Assembly: GCA_963773315.1 (NCBI GenBank)
Contig: CAVZAF010000011.1
Coordinates: 310,001-374,000, forward strand
Source: DATKAS01 sp963773315
GTDB lineage: Bacteria; Actinomycetota; Acidimicrobiia; Acidimicrobiales; DATKAS01
Reading direction: 5' to 3'
DNA: 64,000 nucleotides
A model generated the notes under the pieces. The model saw only the letters and a program-made list of their open reading frames with translations. It was not told where the DNA came from and did no database searches. Of the stretch, positions 46,269 to 55,392 are shown one piece after another; the first letter of the stretch is position 1, and every line of letters starts with the position of its first letter. Both the position numbers and the translations under genes were made by a program.

Positions 46269-46341
46269 AGCGACCCGACACCACTGTCAACTTGCCTGGC
46301 GCGACGGGTGCTGCGCCTTGGCACCGGGCCTCTGCTCGCTT

Positions 46342-46355
46342 CGACACGCGTGTCG
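46342..46355. promoter_or_regulatory. Perfect 14-base palindrome upstream of tetR, candidate TetR operator
   Basis: CGACACGCGTGTCG at 46342-46355 is perfectly self-complementary and lies 24 bases before the tetR start, in the 111-base divergent region. A second GACA-n4-TGTC inverted repeat lies nearer the divergent amidohydrolase gene. TetR proteins usually bind such palindromes and repress themselves and their neighbours; binding by this one is inferred. Confidence 0.6.
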
Positions 46356-46379
46356 GGTTCTGCGAAACTCCGGCCCGGA

Positions 46380-46997
46380 ATGGCCACGGAGCGAGCGACA
46401 GCCAGGACCGCGCGGGGCGAGGAGACCCGCCGCGCTCTGCTCGACGCCGCCGAACGCCTCTTCGCCGAGCACGGCTACCACGCGACGAGCGTCCCCGACA
46501 TCGTCAAGGCGGCCGGCGTCGGACACGGCACGTTCTACGAGTACTTCGGCAGCCGCCACCAGATCCTGCTCGCGCTCACGCAGCAGGCCCTCGCGTCGCA
46601 GCAGCGCCGGCCGAAGCTCGCGAGCCAGACGCTCGCCGAGCGGATCCGGTCCGAGATCTTCTGGTACCTGTCCGACCACGTCGAGCACCTCACGCTCTCG
46701 AAGGTCTGGCACGAGGCATCGAGCTTCGACGACGAGATCGCGATGGCCCGGCGCGTCGAACGAGCCCGCCGCGTCGCTCGGGTGAAGCGCGGCATCGAGG
46801 AGGCCGGCCCGCGTCCGGGCATCGACCCCGACGTCGCCGCGACTGCCCTCAACGCGATGCTCGAGGAGTTCGCGCACCGGTGGTTCGTCGAGGGCCTCGG
46901 CCCGGGCACCAGCGCGGCCGACGTGGTCGCCGCGTCAGAGACGTTGACGACGATCTGGCTCGCTGCGATCGGCTTGTCTGACAAGGGGGATGCATGA
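46380..46997 (+). CDS. TetR family transcriptional regulator
   Basis: The 205-residue protein has an N-terminal helix-turn-helix (RALLDAAERLFAEHGYHATS, then VPDIVKAAGVGHGTFYEYF) and an all-helical ligand-binding C-terminus. ATG 46380 is chosen as it gives the usual short basic arm before the first helix. It overlaps the acyl-CoA synthetase gene by four bases (ATGA), making it the first gene of the operon it probably controls. The ligand could be an acyl-CoA intermediate, as in FadR-like TetR proteins; not shown here. A very long open frame on the same strand running from 43290 is antisense to the amidohydrolase genes and was not used. Confidence 0.9.
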   Translation: MATERATARTARGEETRRALLDAAERLFAEHGYHATSVPDIVKAAGVGHGTFYEYFGSRHQILLALTQQALASQQRRPKLASQTLAERIRSEIFWYLSDHVEHLTLSKVWHEASSFDDEIAMARRVERARRVARVKRGIEEAGPRPGIDPDVAATALNAMLEEFAHRWFVEGLGPGTSAADVVAASETLTTIWLAAIGLSDKGDA

Positions 46998-48634
46998 GCG
47001 ATCTCTTCGAGATCGTCGAGGAGGACGTACGCGGCACGCCGACGCGAGTGTTCAAGGGCGCTCCTCCGTCATTGCGTGCGGTCTGGCTCGCGAGCGCGGT
47101 GCATGGCGACAAGACCTTCCTCGTCTACCAAGACGAGCGCTACTCGTTCGGCGAGTCGCACCGCATCGTCAACGCGCTCGCCCAGCGCCTCGGCACCTAC
47201 GGCGTGCAGCCCGGCGACCGCGTCGCGATCGCGATGCGGAACTACCCCGAGTGGGCGTTCGCGTTCTGGGCCGCGATCGCCGTCGGCGCTGTCGTGGTCC
47301 CTCTCAACGCCTGGTGGACCGGGCCCGAGCTCGCCTACGGGCTGAGCGACTCGGGCAGCGTCGTGCTCTTCGCCGACGAGGAGCGCGCGGAGCGGGTCGC
47401 GCCGCTGCTCGGGCAGACGACGGTGCGCCAGGTCGTGCTCGCCCGCACCGAGCGCTACATGCCCAACGCCGAGACGTTCGCCGACGCGCTCGGCGAGCTC
47501 GACGTGGCGGCCTTGCCCGACATCGCCGTCGAGCCCGACGACGACGCGACGATCATGTACACGTCGGGCACGACGGGAAAGCCCAAGGGCGCGGTCGCGA
47601 CGCACCGCAACTTCATGGCGTTCCTCATGAACCTCATGTACCGGCAGACGATGGCGGCGATCGCCAACCCTCCGAGCGCCGACGCGCCTCCTCCCCTGCC
47701 GCCATCGACCCTCCTGACGTTCCCGTTGTTCCACGTCGGAGGGCTGCAATCTGCGCTGATGGTCTACGCCGCGATCGGCGGCAAGATCGTGCTGATGTAC
47801 AAGTGGGACGCGGTTGAGGCGGTCGACCTCATCGAGCGGGAAGACATCACGGCCGTCGCCGGCGTGCCGACCACGATGTTCCAGCTGCTCGAGGTCGCCC
47901 ACGCACAGGGGCGCGAGCTGCCGTCGCTCGCGAGCGTGTCGTCAGGCGCGACCTTGGTGCCGCCCGAGCTCGTTCGGCGCATCGACACGCAGCTGGCGTC
48001 GCGAGCCGCGCCGACCAATGGCTACGGGCTCACCGAGACCTCGGGCGCCGCCATCGCGAACGCAGGCAAGGCCTATGTCGACCGGCCCGACAGCGTCGGC
48101 ACCGTGATCTCTCCTGTGATCGAGGTGAAGATCGTGGGGGCCGATGGCACCGACCTCGCAACCGGAGAGGTCGGCGAGATCTGGCTGAAGGGCCCGACGG
48201 TCGTGCGGGGCTACTTCAACAACCCCGAGGCGACGGCCGCGGCCTTCAAGGACGGATGGTTCGCGACCGGCGACCTCGGCCGCCTCGACGACGAGGGCTA
48301 CCTCTACGTCGTCGACCGCCTGAAGGACGTGATCATCCGGGGCGGCGAGAACATCTACGCGGCCGAGATCGAAGCCGCTCTGTACGAGCACCCCGACATC
48401 AGCGAGGCCGCGATCATCGGCATCCCCGACGAGCGCTACGGCGAAGAGGTCGGCGCAGTCGTGCGCGTGCGCTACGGCGCGTCGTTGACCGAGGACGATG
48501 TGCGTGCGCACGTCGCGGTGCGCCTCGCGAGCTTCAAGGTGCCGTCAAGGGTCTGGATCACCGACAACGAGCTGCCGCGCAACGCGGCGGGCAAGGTGCT
48601 GAAGCGCGAGCTGCGCGACACCCTCGCCGTCTGA
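46994..48634 (+). CDS. Acyl-CoA synthetase (AMP-forming)
   Basis: An ANL-superfamily ligase that activates a carboxylic acid to its CoA ester through an acyl-adenylate. Motifs in order: P-loop TIMYTSGTTGKPKGAVATHR near residue 195, NGYGLTETSGAAIAN near 340, GWFATGDLGRLDDEGYLYVV near 420, and the C-terminal lysine motif LPRNAAGKVLKRELR. 546 residues, intact. The acyl pocket cannot be read reliably. It is coupled to tetR and followed by an acyl-CoA dehydrogenase after 17 bases. Confidence 0.93.
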   Translation: MSDLFEIVEEDVRGTPTRVFKGAPPSLRAVWLASAVHGDKTFLVYQDERYSFGESHRIVNALAQRLGTYGVQPGDRVAIAMRNYPEWAFAFWAAIAVGAVVVPLNAWWTGPELAYGLSDSGSVVLFADEERAERVAPLLGQTTVRQVVLARTERYMPNAETFADALGELDVAALPDIAVEPDDDATIMYTSGTTGKPKGAVATHRNFMAFLMNLMYRQTMAAIANPPSADAPPPLPPSTLLTFPLFHVGGLQSALMVYAAIGGKIVLMYKWDAVEAVDLIEREDITAVAGVPTTMFQLLEVAHAQGRELPSLASVSSGATLVPPELVRRIDTQLASRAAPTNGYGLTETSGAAIANAGKAYVDRPDSVGTVISPVIEVKIVGADGTDLATGEVGEIWLKGPTVVRGYFNNPEATAAAFKDGWFATGDLGRLDDEGYLYVVDRLKDVIIRGGENIYAAEIEAALYEHPDISEAAIIGIPDERYGEEVGAVVRVRYGASLTEDDVRAHVAVRLASFKVPSRVWITDNELPRNAAGKVLKRELRDTLAV

Positions 48635-48651
48635 CTGAAAGGGCAAATGCC

Positions 48652-49947
48652 ATGGACTTCGACATCCCGCAGGACCTCGCCGACTACCTCGTCGAGCTCG
48701 ACGAGTTCATCGAGCGCGAGATCAAGCCGCTCGAAGCGGAGAACGACAACATCCGGTTCTTCGACCATCGCCGGGAGGATGCACGCACCGACTGGGAGCG
48801 AGGCGGCCTGCCAAACCACGAGTGGGAGCTGCTGCTGCGCGAGGCCAGGCGCCGGGCCGACGCCGCCGGCCACTACCGCTATCCCTTCCCCAAGGAGTAC
48901 GGCGGCAAGGAGGGCACGAACCTCGGCATGGCCGTGATCCGTGAGCACCTGGCCCGCAAGGGCCTCGGTCTGCACTGCGACCTGCAGAACGAGCATGCGA
49001 TCGTCGGCAACAACGTGGGCCTGCTCCTCATGATCATGTACGGCACCGAAGGGCAGAAGGCCGAGTGGATCGACGACCTCGCGGAGGGTCGCAGGGGCTT
49101 CGCGTTCGGCATCACCGAGCCCGAGCACGGCTCGGACGCGACGTGGATGGACACGCACGCCGAGCGCGACGGCGACGAGTGGGTGATCAACGGGGAGAAG
49201 ACCTGGAACACGGGCATCCACGCCGCGCAGTACGACCTGATCTTCGCCCGCACGAGCGGCAAGGCGGGAGACGGCATGGGCATCACCGCGTTCCTCGTGC
49301 CGACGAACAGCCCTGGCTTCGAGGTGCTCGAGTTCCTCTGGACGTTCAACATGCCGACCGACCACGCGCACATCCGGCTGACGAACGTGCGCGTGCCCGA
49401 CAGCTCCATCTTCGGAGGTGAGGGTCGCGGCCTGCAGGTCGTCCAGCACTTCTTCAACGAGAACCGCATCCGCCAAGCAGCTTCGAGCCTCGGCGCGGCC
49501 GAGTTCTGCATCGACGAGGCCGTGAAGTACGCGAACCAGCGGGCGCCGTTCGGCAAGAAGCTCTCGACCAACCAGGCGATCCAGTTCCCGCTCGTCGAGC
49601 TGTCGACGCAGTGCGAGATGCTGCGCGTGCTGATCCAGAAGACCGCGTGGTCGATGGACAAGTACGGCGCGTTCTCGCAGTCAGACAAGGTCTCGATGTG
49701 CAACTACTGGGCCAACCGGCTGTGCTGCGAGGCAGCCGATCGTGCGATGCAGGTGCACGGGGGCATGGGGTACTCGCGCCACAAGCCGTTCGAGCACATC
49801 TACCGCCACCATCGCCGCTACCGCATCACCGAAGGCAGCGAAGAGATCCAGATGCGACGCGTTGCCGGCTACCTGTTCGGCTTCATGAGCCAGCAGGCGC
49901 CGAAGGGCGTGGACGAGAGCAGCGCGGCGGCCGCCGCAGCGCGATGA
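48652..49947 (+). CDS. Acyl-CoA dehydrogenase
   Basis: The 431-residue flavoenzyme introduces a double bond alpha-beta to a CoA thioester and passes electrons to ETF. FAD/substrate motifs are GFAFGITEPEHGSDATWMDT near residue 157 and VHGGMGYSRHKPFEHIYRHH near 370, with the C-terminal ITEGSEEIQMRRVAG region supplying the likely catalytic Glu. ATG 48652 has a weak GGGCAA upstream; it is the only start giving the conserved N-terminus MDFDIPQDLADYLVELDEFI. It overlaps the monooxygenase start by four bases. Confidence 0.92.
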   Translation: MDFDIPQDLADYLVELDEFIEREIKPLEAENDNIRFFDHRREDARTDWERGGLPNHEWELLLREARRRADAAGHYRYPFPKEYGGKEGTNLGMAVIREHLARKGLGLHCDLQNEHAIVGNNVGLLLMIMYGTEGQKAEWIDDLAEGRRGFAFGITEPEHGSDATWMDTHAERDGDEWVINGEKTWNTGIHAAQYDLIFARTSGKAGDGMGITAFLVPTNSPGFEVLEFLWTFNMPTDHAHIRLTNVRVPDSSIFGGEGRGLQVVQHFFNENRIRQAASSLGAAEFCIDEAVKYANQRAPFGKKLSTNQAIQFPLVELSTQCEMLRVLIQKTAWSMDKYGAFSQSDKVSMCNYWANRLCCEAADRAMQVHGGMGYSRHKPFEHIYRHHRRYRITEGSEEIQMRRVAGYLFGFMSQQAPKGVDESSAAAAAAR

Positions 49948-51870
49948 GCGCTTGGCCCGAGCGTCCGGTCGCGGGCGCGATCACCGCGACCGACGACGAG
50001 ATCCGCGACGCGGTGGCAGAGGCCGAGGTGCCGCCCCTGCTGCCCGCGCTCGCGTACCTCACGGGTGACCTGTCGTTGCTGCGCGACGAACTGCGCCCCG
50101 ATCCTCTTCTTCTCGCGATGGAGCAGGGCGGGCTGTCCGAGGAGCAGCTCGCCACCGCGCGCGCCTTGGCCGTCGACACGCTCATCAAGTACCGCGACGC
50201 AGGGTCGCGGCCGGCGCCGATCCCCAGCGACGACGTGCTGCTGAAGATCATGGAGTACGCCGTGGGCGGCCAAGAGATGGCCGCGTACCTCCCTCTTCTC
50301 GAAGAGGAGCTCGCGTATCGGGGCGAGGACCGTCGGGCGCCCGCGTGGCACGTCGACCCGAGCATCGACTTCCACGTGGTGATCATCGGGGCCGGCATGT
50401 CGGGGCTGCTCGCCGCGCATCGACTGCACCAGGCAGGCATCCCGTTCGTGATCGTCGAGAAGGACCGCGAGGTCGGCGGCACGTGGTGGGAGAACAGCTA
50501 TCCCGGCTGCCGAGTCGACAACCCGAACCACAACTACAGCTACTCGTTCGCGCAGCGCCACGACTGGCCGTTCCACTTCTCGACACAAGACGTGCTGCTC
50601 GACTACTTCCGCAACTGCGCCGACACGTTCGAGCTGCGCGAGCACATCCACTTCAACACCTCGGTCGAGTCGGTCACGTGGGACGACGCGACCGAGACGT
50701 GGACCGTGGAGGTGCGCGGCCCCGCGGGTCCCGAGACGATGCGGGCCAACGCTGTTGTGAGTGCGGTCGGCCAGCTGAACCGGCCGAAGCTCCCCGACAT
50801 CCCCGGCCGCGACTCGTTCAAGGGACCGTCGTTCCACTCCGCTCGCTGGCAGCACGACGTCGATCTCCGCGGCAAGCGGGTCGGCGTGATCGGCACGGGT
50901 GCGAGCGCGATGCAGCTCATCCCCGAGATCGCGGGGGTGGTCGGCGAGATGACCGTCTTCCAGCGCACGCCCGCGTGGATGGGCCCGACGCCCGACTATC
51001 ACAGACGCGGTGTCCGACGGACTCAAGTGGCTCTACGAGCACGTGCCGTCGTACAGCGAGTGGAACCGGTTCTGGATCTTCTGGCGGATGGGTGATGGCG
51101 GCTTGCCGAACTTCCGTGTCGATCCCGAGTGGCCGACGAATGCCGAGTCGGTGAGCGCGGTGAACGACTTCGTGCGGCTGATGCTCGTCGAGTACCTGAA
51201 GGCCGAGTTCGGCGATCGTCCCGACCTGCTCGAAAAGGTCACGCCGCACTACCCGCCGGGCGCGAAGCGGATGATCCGCGACAACGGCATCTGGGCGCGG
51301 ACCTTGAAGCAAGAGAACGTGCAGCTCGTCACCGACGACATCCGTGAGATCACACCGAAGGGCGTCGTGACCGCCGATGGCGAGGAGCGCCAGTTCGACG
51401 TGCTCATCTACGGCACCGGGTTCTCGGCGTCGAAGTTCCTGACGCCGATGAAGGTGACGGGCCGCGGAGGCATCGACCTGCACGAGCAGTGGGGTGGCGA
51501 CGCACGCGCCTACCTCGGCGTGACCGTCCCCGGTTTCCCGAACCTGTTCTGCCTCTACGGGCCGAACACCAACATCGTCGTGAACGGGTCGATCGTCTAC
51601 TTCTCGGAGTGCGGCGTTCGCTACATCCTCGGCTGCCTGAAGCTGCTGCTCGACCACCAGGCGAAGGCCATCGAGGTGCGCAAGGACGTGCACGACACGT
51701 TCAACGAGGCCGTCGACGCCGAGAACAAGATGATGGCCTGGGGCGCGTCCGACGTGAACAGCTGGTACAAGAACGAGCACGGCCACGTTGCTCAGAACTG
51801 GCCGTTCACGCTGCTCGAGTACTGGCAGCGCACCAAGGAGCCGGACCCAGAGGACTACGTCCTGAGCTAG
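49944..51870 (+). CDS. Flavin-containing Baeyer-Villiger-type monooxygenase, long-N-terminus (HAPMO-like) form (apparent frameshift)
   Basis: A class B flavoprotein that uses NADPH and O2 to insert oxygen beside a ketone. The FAD motif VVIIGAGMSGLLAAHRL is at about residues 145-161 and GGTWWENSYPGCRVDNPNHN at 178-197. The fingerprint FKGPSFHSARW at 292-302 fits FxGxxxHxxxW of Baeyer-Villiger enzymes. NADPH motif GVIGTGASAMQLIPEI follows. The 140-residue N-terminal extension and total of about 641 residues match the layout of 4-hydroxyacetophenone monooxygenase. The frame breaks at about 51003: removing one A from CACAGACGCG joins PTPDYH to DAVSDGLKWLYEHVPSYSEW. Overlaps the dehydrogenase gene by four bases. 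The true ketone is unknown. Confidence 0.88.
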
Positions 51871-51879
51871 CACCCCCTC

Positions 51880-51920
51880 CGACTCGTGCAGTGTGCAACA
51901 CTTGCAGTGTGCACGAGTCG
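51880..51920. promoter_or_regulatory. Nested inverted and direct repeats at the marR start, candidate MarR operator
   Basis: CGACTCGTGCA (51880-51890) is the exact reverse complement of TGCACGAGTCG (51910-51920). Inside lie two direct copies of TGCAGTGTGCA (51887-51897 and 51903-51913) and an inner AGTGT-GCA-ACACT palindrome (51890-51902). The element covers the marR start codon GTG 51909. This fits a MarR dimer site with autorepression; binding is inferred. Confidence 0.65.
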
Positions 51921-52388
51921 GGAGCCGAGAGCGACCAGCTGATCGACGCGGTGCTGCGGGCCTCGCGGGCCCTCGTCGCAGTGGCAGCCCGCTCGATCGC
52001 GCAAGCCGGCGACATAGTCACGTTGCCCCAGTACCGGGCGCTCGTGGCCCTCGCCGCGAAGGGGCCGCAGCGGGTCACCGACCTCGCCGACGAGCTCGGC
52101 GTGCATCCGTCGTCGGCGACACGGATGTGCGACCGGCTGGTGAAGGCGGGCCTCGCGCATCGCGCTCCCGCGGCGGAGAGCCGTCGGGAAGTCGAGGTGC
52201 AGCTCAGCCCGTCGGGTCGGGCGTTGCTCGACGAGGTCACGTCCGCAAGGCGCCGAGAGATCTCCAAGATCGTCCGCAACGTCCCGGCCGCACTGCGCCC
52301 AGCGATGATCGAAGGGCTCGAGACGTTCAGCGACGCGGCGGGCGAGGTGCCCGATCAGGCCTGGGCCGCGGGTTGGGACACCCGATGA
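51909..52388 (+). CDS. MarR family transcriptional regulator
   Basis: The 159-residue protein starts at GTG 51909 (VHESGAESDQLIDAVLRASR). Its winged helix-turn-helix reads TLPQYRALVALAAKGPQRVT, then DLADELGVHPSSATRMCDRL with the recognition helix, followed by the wing RREVEVQLSPSGRALL. It follows the monooxygenase gene by 38 bases and overlaps the CLC channel gene by four (ATGA). The repeats over its own start suggest autoregulation. It could respond to a phenolic or ketone ligand, as many MarR proteins do, but none can be named. Confidence 0.9.
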   Translation: MHESGAESDQLIDAVLRASRALVAVAARSIAQAGDIVTLPQYRALVALAAKGPQRVTDLADELGVHPSSATRMCDRLVKAGLAHRAPAAESRREVEVQLSPSGRALLDEVTSARRREISKIVRNVPAALRPAMIEGLETFSDAAGEVPDQAWAAGWDTR

Positions 52389-53639
52389 GCGAGCACCGAG
52401 ACCGAATGCGACGAGTCGTCGAGAAGTCGGCGCAAGTCGTCGTGATCGCCGGGCTCGTCGGCGCGATCACCGGCTTCGGCGTCGCGGCGTTCGAGCGCAT
52501 CGTCGTGAACGGCTTGCTGCTCCACATCGAAGAGCTGCCTCTCTGGATGGTGGCGCTCGCCCCGACTGGTGGGGCTGCTGCTCGCCCTGGGCGCGCTGAC
52601 GTTCATCGGGCGTGGCATGTCGTCGGCGACATCGGACGAGTACCTGCGCTCGTACCACGATCCCGGTGTGCACCTCACGATCCGGGCACTCGTCGCACGC
52701 ATCACTGCTTCGATCGCCACGCTCGGGTTCGGAGGCGCGATGGGCCTCGAAGGACCGTCGCTCTACCTCGGCGCGACCATCGGCGCGCAGACCCAGCAGC
52801 GGCTGCCCCGACTGTTCCGCGACGCGGATCGCCGCCTCTTGATGGTGGCGGGCGCGGCTGCAGGTGTCGCTGCGATCTTCAAGGCGCCGGCCACCGGTGC
52901 GATCTTCGCGATCGAGGTTCCCTATCAGGACGACCTCGGCCGCCGCATGCTCCTCCCCGCGCTCGTGTCGGCGGCGACGGGCTACCTCGCGTTCGCCGCG
53001 ATCAACGGCACCGACCGCCTCTTCCCCATCGCCGGCGAGCCGACGTTCAACTTCCGTGATCTGCTCGGGGCGCTCGCGCTCGGTGTCGCCGCGGGCCTTG
53101 CGGCGCGTGTGTTCGCGGCGATGGTGCTGAAGGCGAAGTCGGTCTCGGTACGTCCGACGATCCTGCAGCCGTTGCTCGCCGGGGGTGTGCTGGGCGCCAT
53201 CTTCGTCGTGAGCCGCATCGCGACCGGCGAAGATCTCACGATCGGCCCCGGCTACGACACGATCGCCTGGGCGCTCGACCCGAAGCACGGCGCGTGGCTC
53301 GTGCTGCTCGTGTTCGTGCTGCGATGCGCGGCGACGACGGCGACAGTCGGCGGCGGTGGCGCGGGCGGCCTCTTCATCCCTCTCGTGGTCGGTGGCGCCC
53401 TCATGGGACGCGTGGTCGGAGGAGCAGTCGAGAGCCTGAACACGACCCTCTTCGTCGTGATCGGCGTCGCGGCGTTTCTGGGCGCGGGCTACCGCGTGCC
53501 CCTTGCAGCGGTGATGTTCGTCGCTGAGACAACTGGACGCCCGGGATTCGTCGTTCCCGGACTCCTTGCCGCCGTGGCCGCAGAGCTCACGATGGGCCGT
53601 CGGTCGATCACCGTCTATCAGGCGGTCGAGCCGAGCTGA
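52385..53639 (+). CDS. CLC-type chloride channel/antiporter (apparent frameshift)
   Basis: A multi-spanning membrane protein of the voltage-gated chloride-channel family. The family sequence GGAMGLEGPSLYLGATIGAQ matches the GREGP region, with Leu replacing Arg; GAAAGVAAIFKAPATGAIFA and TVGGGGAGGLFIPLVVGGAL are two further CLC signatures. The first 60 residues are in one frame and the remainder in another; removing one G near 52568 joins VALAPT to VGLLLALGALTFIG. Corrected length is about 417 residues, without the CBS domains. ATG 52385 overlaps marR by four bases, so it may be co-expressed with the regulator. Confidence 0.88.
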
Positions 53640-53727
53640 CCGCCGTCTTGCCCTCGTGATGGCCTCCGGGGCAAGGGCTACCGTGCCTCATTCCTCGGAC
53701 AGCGCGAGCGCGAACAGGGCGAGAAGA

Positions 53728-55392
53728 GTGACGAAGCGCAGAGGCCCGGTCGACCCGCGGCTCATGCAGCTCGGCCGCGGCGTCCGCGCGCACATGGCGC
53801 TCACTGTCGTGCTCGGCGCTCTCACCGCGCTTCTCGTGATCACGCAGGCGTGGCTCCTGGCCGACGTCATCGCCCGCGCGTTCGACGGCTCGATCGCCGT
53901 CGCCGACGTGCGCACGCCGCTCACTGCGCTGCTCGTCGTCGTCGTCGCCCGTGCGGCCACCGCTTGGTACACGGAAGTGTCGGCCAACCGCGCGTCGAGT
54001 CGCGTGAAGTCGCAGCTGCGCGTCGCACTGGTCGAGAAGCTCGCCGCCGCGGCGCCCCGAGCGCGCGAGGAGTCGGACGGTCACCTGACGACGCTCGCGA
54101 CGCACGGCGTCGACGCGTTGGACGGGTACTTCTCCCGCTACCTCCCTCAGCTCGTGCTCGCCGTGATCGTGCCGGTTGCCGTGATCGTCGCCGTCTGCAC
54201 GGCCGACTGGGTCTCGGCCGCGATCATCGCGATCACTGTCCCCCTCATCCCGTTGTTCATGGCGCTGATCGGCATGCGCGTGCAGCGCCGTCAGGATCAT
54301 CAGCTCCGCACGCTGCAAGTGCTCTCGGGCCACTTCCTCGACGTCGTGCGCGGCCTCACGACGCTCAAGGTCTTCGGACGATCGAAGGCTCAGGTCGAGA
54401 CGATCAGGTCGGTCACCGACAGCTACCGGCGCACGACGATGTCGACGCTCAAGCTCGCGTTCCTCTCGTCTTTGGTGCTCGAGCTGCTCGCGAGCGTGTC
54501 GGTGGCGCTCGTCGCGGTGTCGGTGGGGTTGCGCCTTCTCTACGGACACCTCGACCTTCGGACCTCGCTGTTCGCGCTCGTGCTCGCGCCCGAGGCTTAC
54601 CTCCCACTGCGCCTCGTCGGGACCAGCTTCCATGCGAGTGCCGAGGGCTTGAGCGCGGCCGACCAGGTCTTCGAGGTGCTCGAGCGACCCGTGCCCGACC
54701 ACGGCACGAGGCGCGACCTGCCCGACCCGGCTGCGGACGCGATCACGGTCGATCGAGTCACGGTTGCGTATCCGGGTAGGCCGAACCCCGCGATCGACCG
54801 GTGCTCGCTCACGATCGAACCCGGCGAAGCCGTTGCGATCACCGGGCCGAGTGGATGCGGCAAGTCGACCCTCCTCGCCATGCTGCTCGGCTTCATCACG
54901 CCGAGCGAAGGGGCCGTCCGCATCGGCGACGTCGATCTCACCGATGCCGACCCCGCGGCATGGCGCGAGCAGATCGCATGGGTGCCGCAACGTCCCCACC
55001 TTTTCGCGGCGTCGATCGCGGACAATCTGCGACTGGGCGCGCCGAGCGCGACCGACGACGAGCTCTGGAGCGCCCTCTCGGCGGCGTCGCTCGAGCAACG
55101 GGTCGCTTCGTTGCCCGATCAGCTCGACACGAGGCTCGGTGAGCGTGGCAGTGGCCTCTCCGCGGGTGAGGCCCAGCGCCTCGCGATCGCGCGAGCGCTT
55201 CTGCGACCCTCGTCGCTCCTTCTCCTCGACGAGCCCACCGCCCACCTCGACGCCGACACCGAAGCGCGCGTGATCTCATCGCTGCAACGAGCCGCGCGGG
55301 GCCGCTCGATGGTCGTCGTCACTCACAGGCCGGCGGTGCTCTCGATCGTCGACCGAGTCGTGTCACTCCAGCCCGCGACGGTGCTGCGATGA
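53728..55392 (+). CDS. cydD: CydD, ABC transporter subunit for cytochrome bd assembly
   Basis: CydDC is a heterodimeric exporter of thiols/haem-related compounds needed to assemble cytochrome bd. This 554-residue half has six membrane segments, then Walker A GPSGCGKST, Q-loop WVPQRPHLFAASIADN, signature LSAGEAQRLAIARAL and Walker B LLLDEPTAHLD. GTG 53728 with GAGAAG upstream is chosen; an earlier GTG/ATG near 53656-53659 is possible. It overlaps cydC by four bases. A weak TTGCCC/GGGCAA stem after the CLC gene lies in the 88-base gap before it, where the promoter should be. Confidence 0.93.
   Translation: MTKRRGPVDPRLMQLGRGVRAHMALTVVLGALTALLVITQAWLLADVIARAFDGSIAVADVRTPLTALLVVVVARAATAWYTEVSANRASSRVKSQLRVALVEKLAAAAPRAREESDGHLTTLATHGVDALDGYFSRYLPQLVLAVIVPVAVIVAVCTADWVSAAIIAITVPLIPLFMALIGMRVQRRQDHQLRTLQVLSGHFLDVVRGLTTLKVFGRSKAQVETIRSVTDSYRRTTMSTLKLAFLSSLVLELLASVSVALVAVSVGLRLLYGHLDLRTSLFALVLAPEAYLPLRLVGTSFHASAEGLSAADQVFEVLERPVPDHGTRRDLPDPAADAITVDRVTVAYPGRPNPAIDRCSLTIEPGEAVAITGPSGCGKSTLLAMLLGFITPSEGAVRIGDVDLTDADPAAWREQIAWVPQRPHLFAASIADNLRLGAPSATDDELWSALSAASLEQRVASLPDQLDTRLGERGSGLSAGEAQRLAIARALLRPSSLLLLDEPTAHLDADTEARVISSLQRAARGRSMVVVTHRPAVLSIVDRVVSLQPATVLR

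Noticed and set aside
43290..46997. A 1235-codon open frame on the plus strand ending in the tetR gene
   Set aside because: Its first 1030 codons are antisense to two amidohydrolase genes and two small genes; composition is Arg/Asp/Val-rich as expected for the complement of high-GC codons. Only the last 205 codons are tetR.
53608..55245. Long minus-strand frame opposite cydD
   Set aside because: Arg/Glu/His-rich shadow of cydD with no family sequence; cydD motifs are complete on the plus strand.
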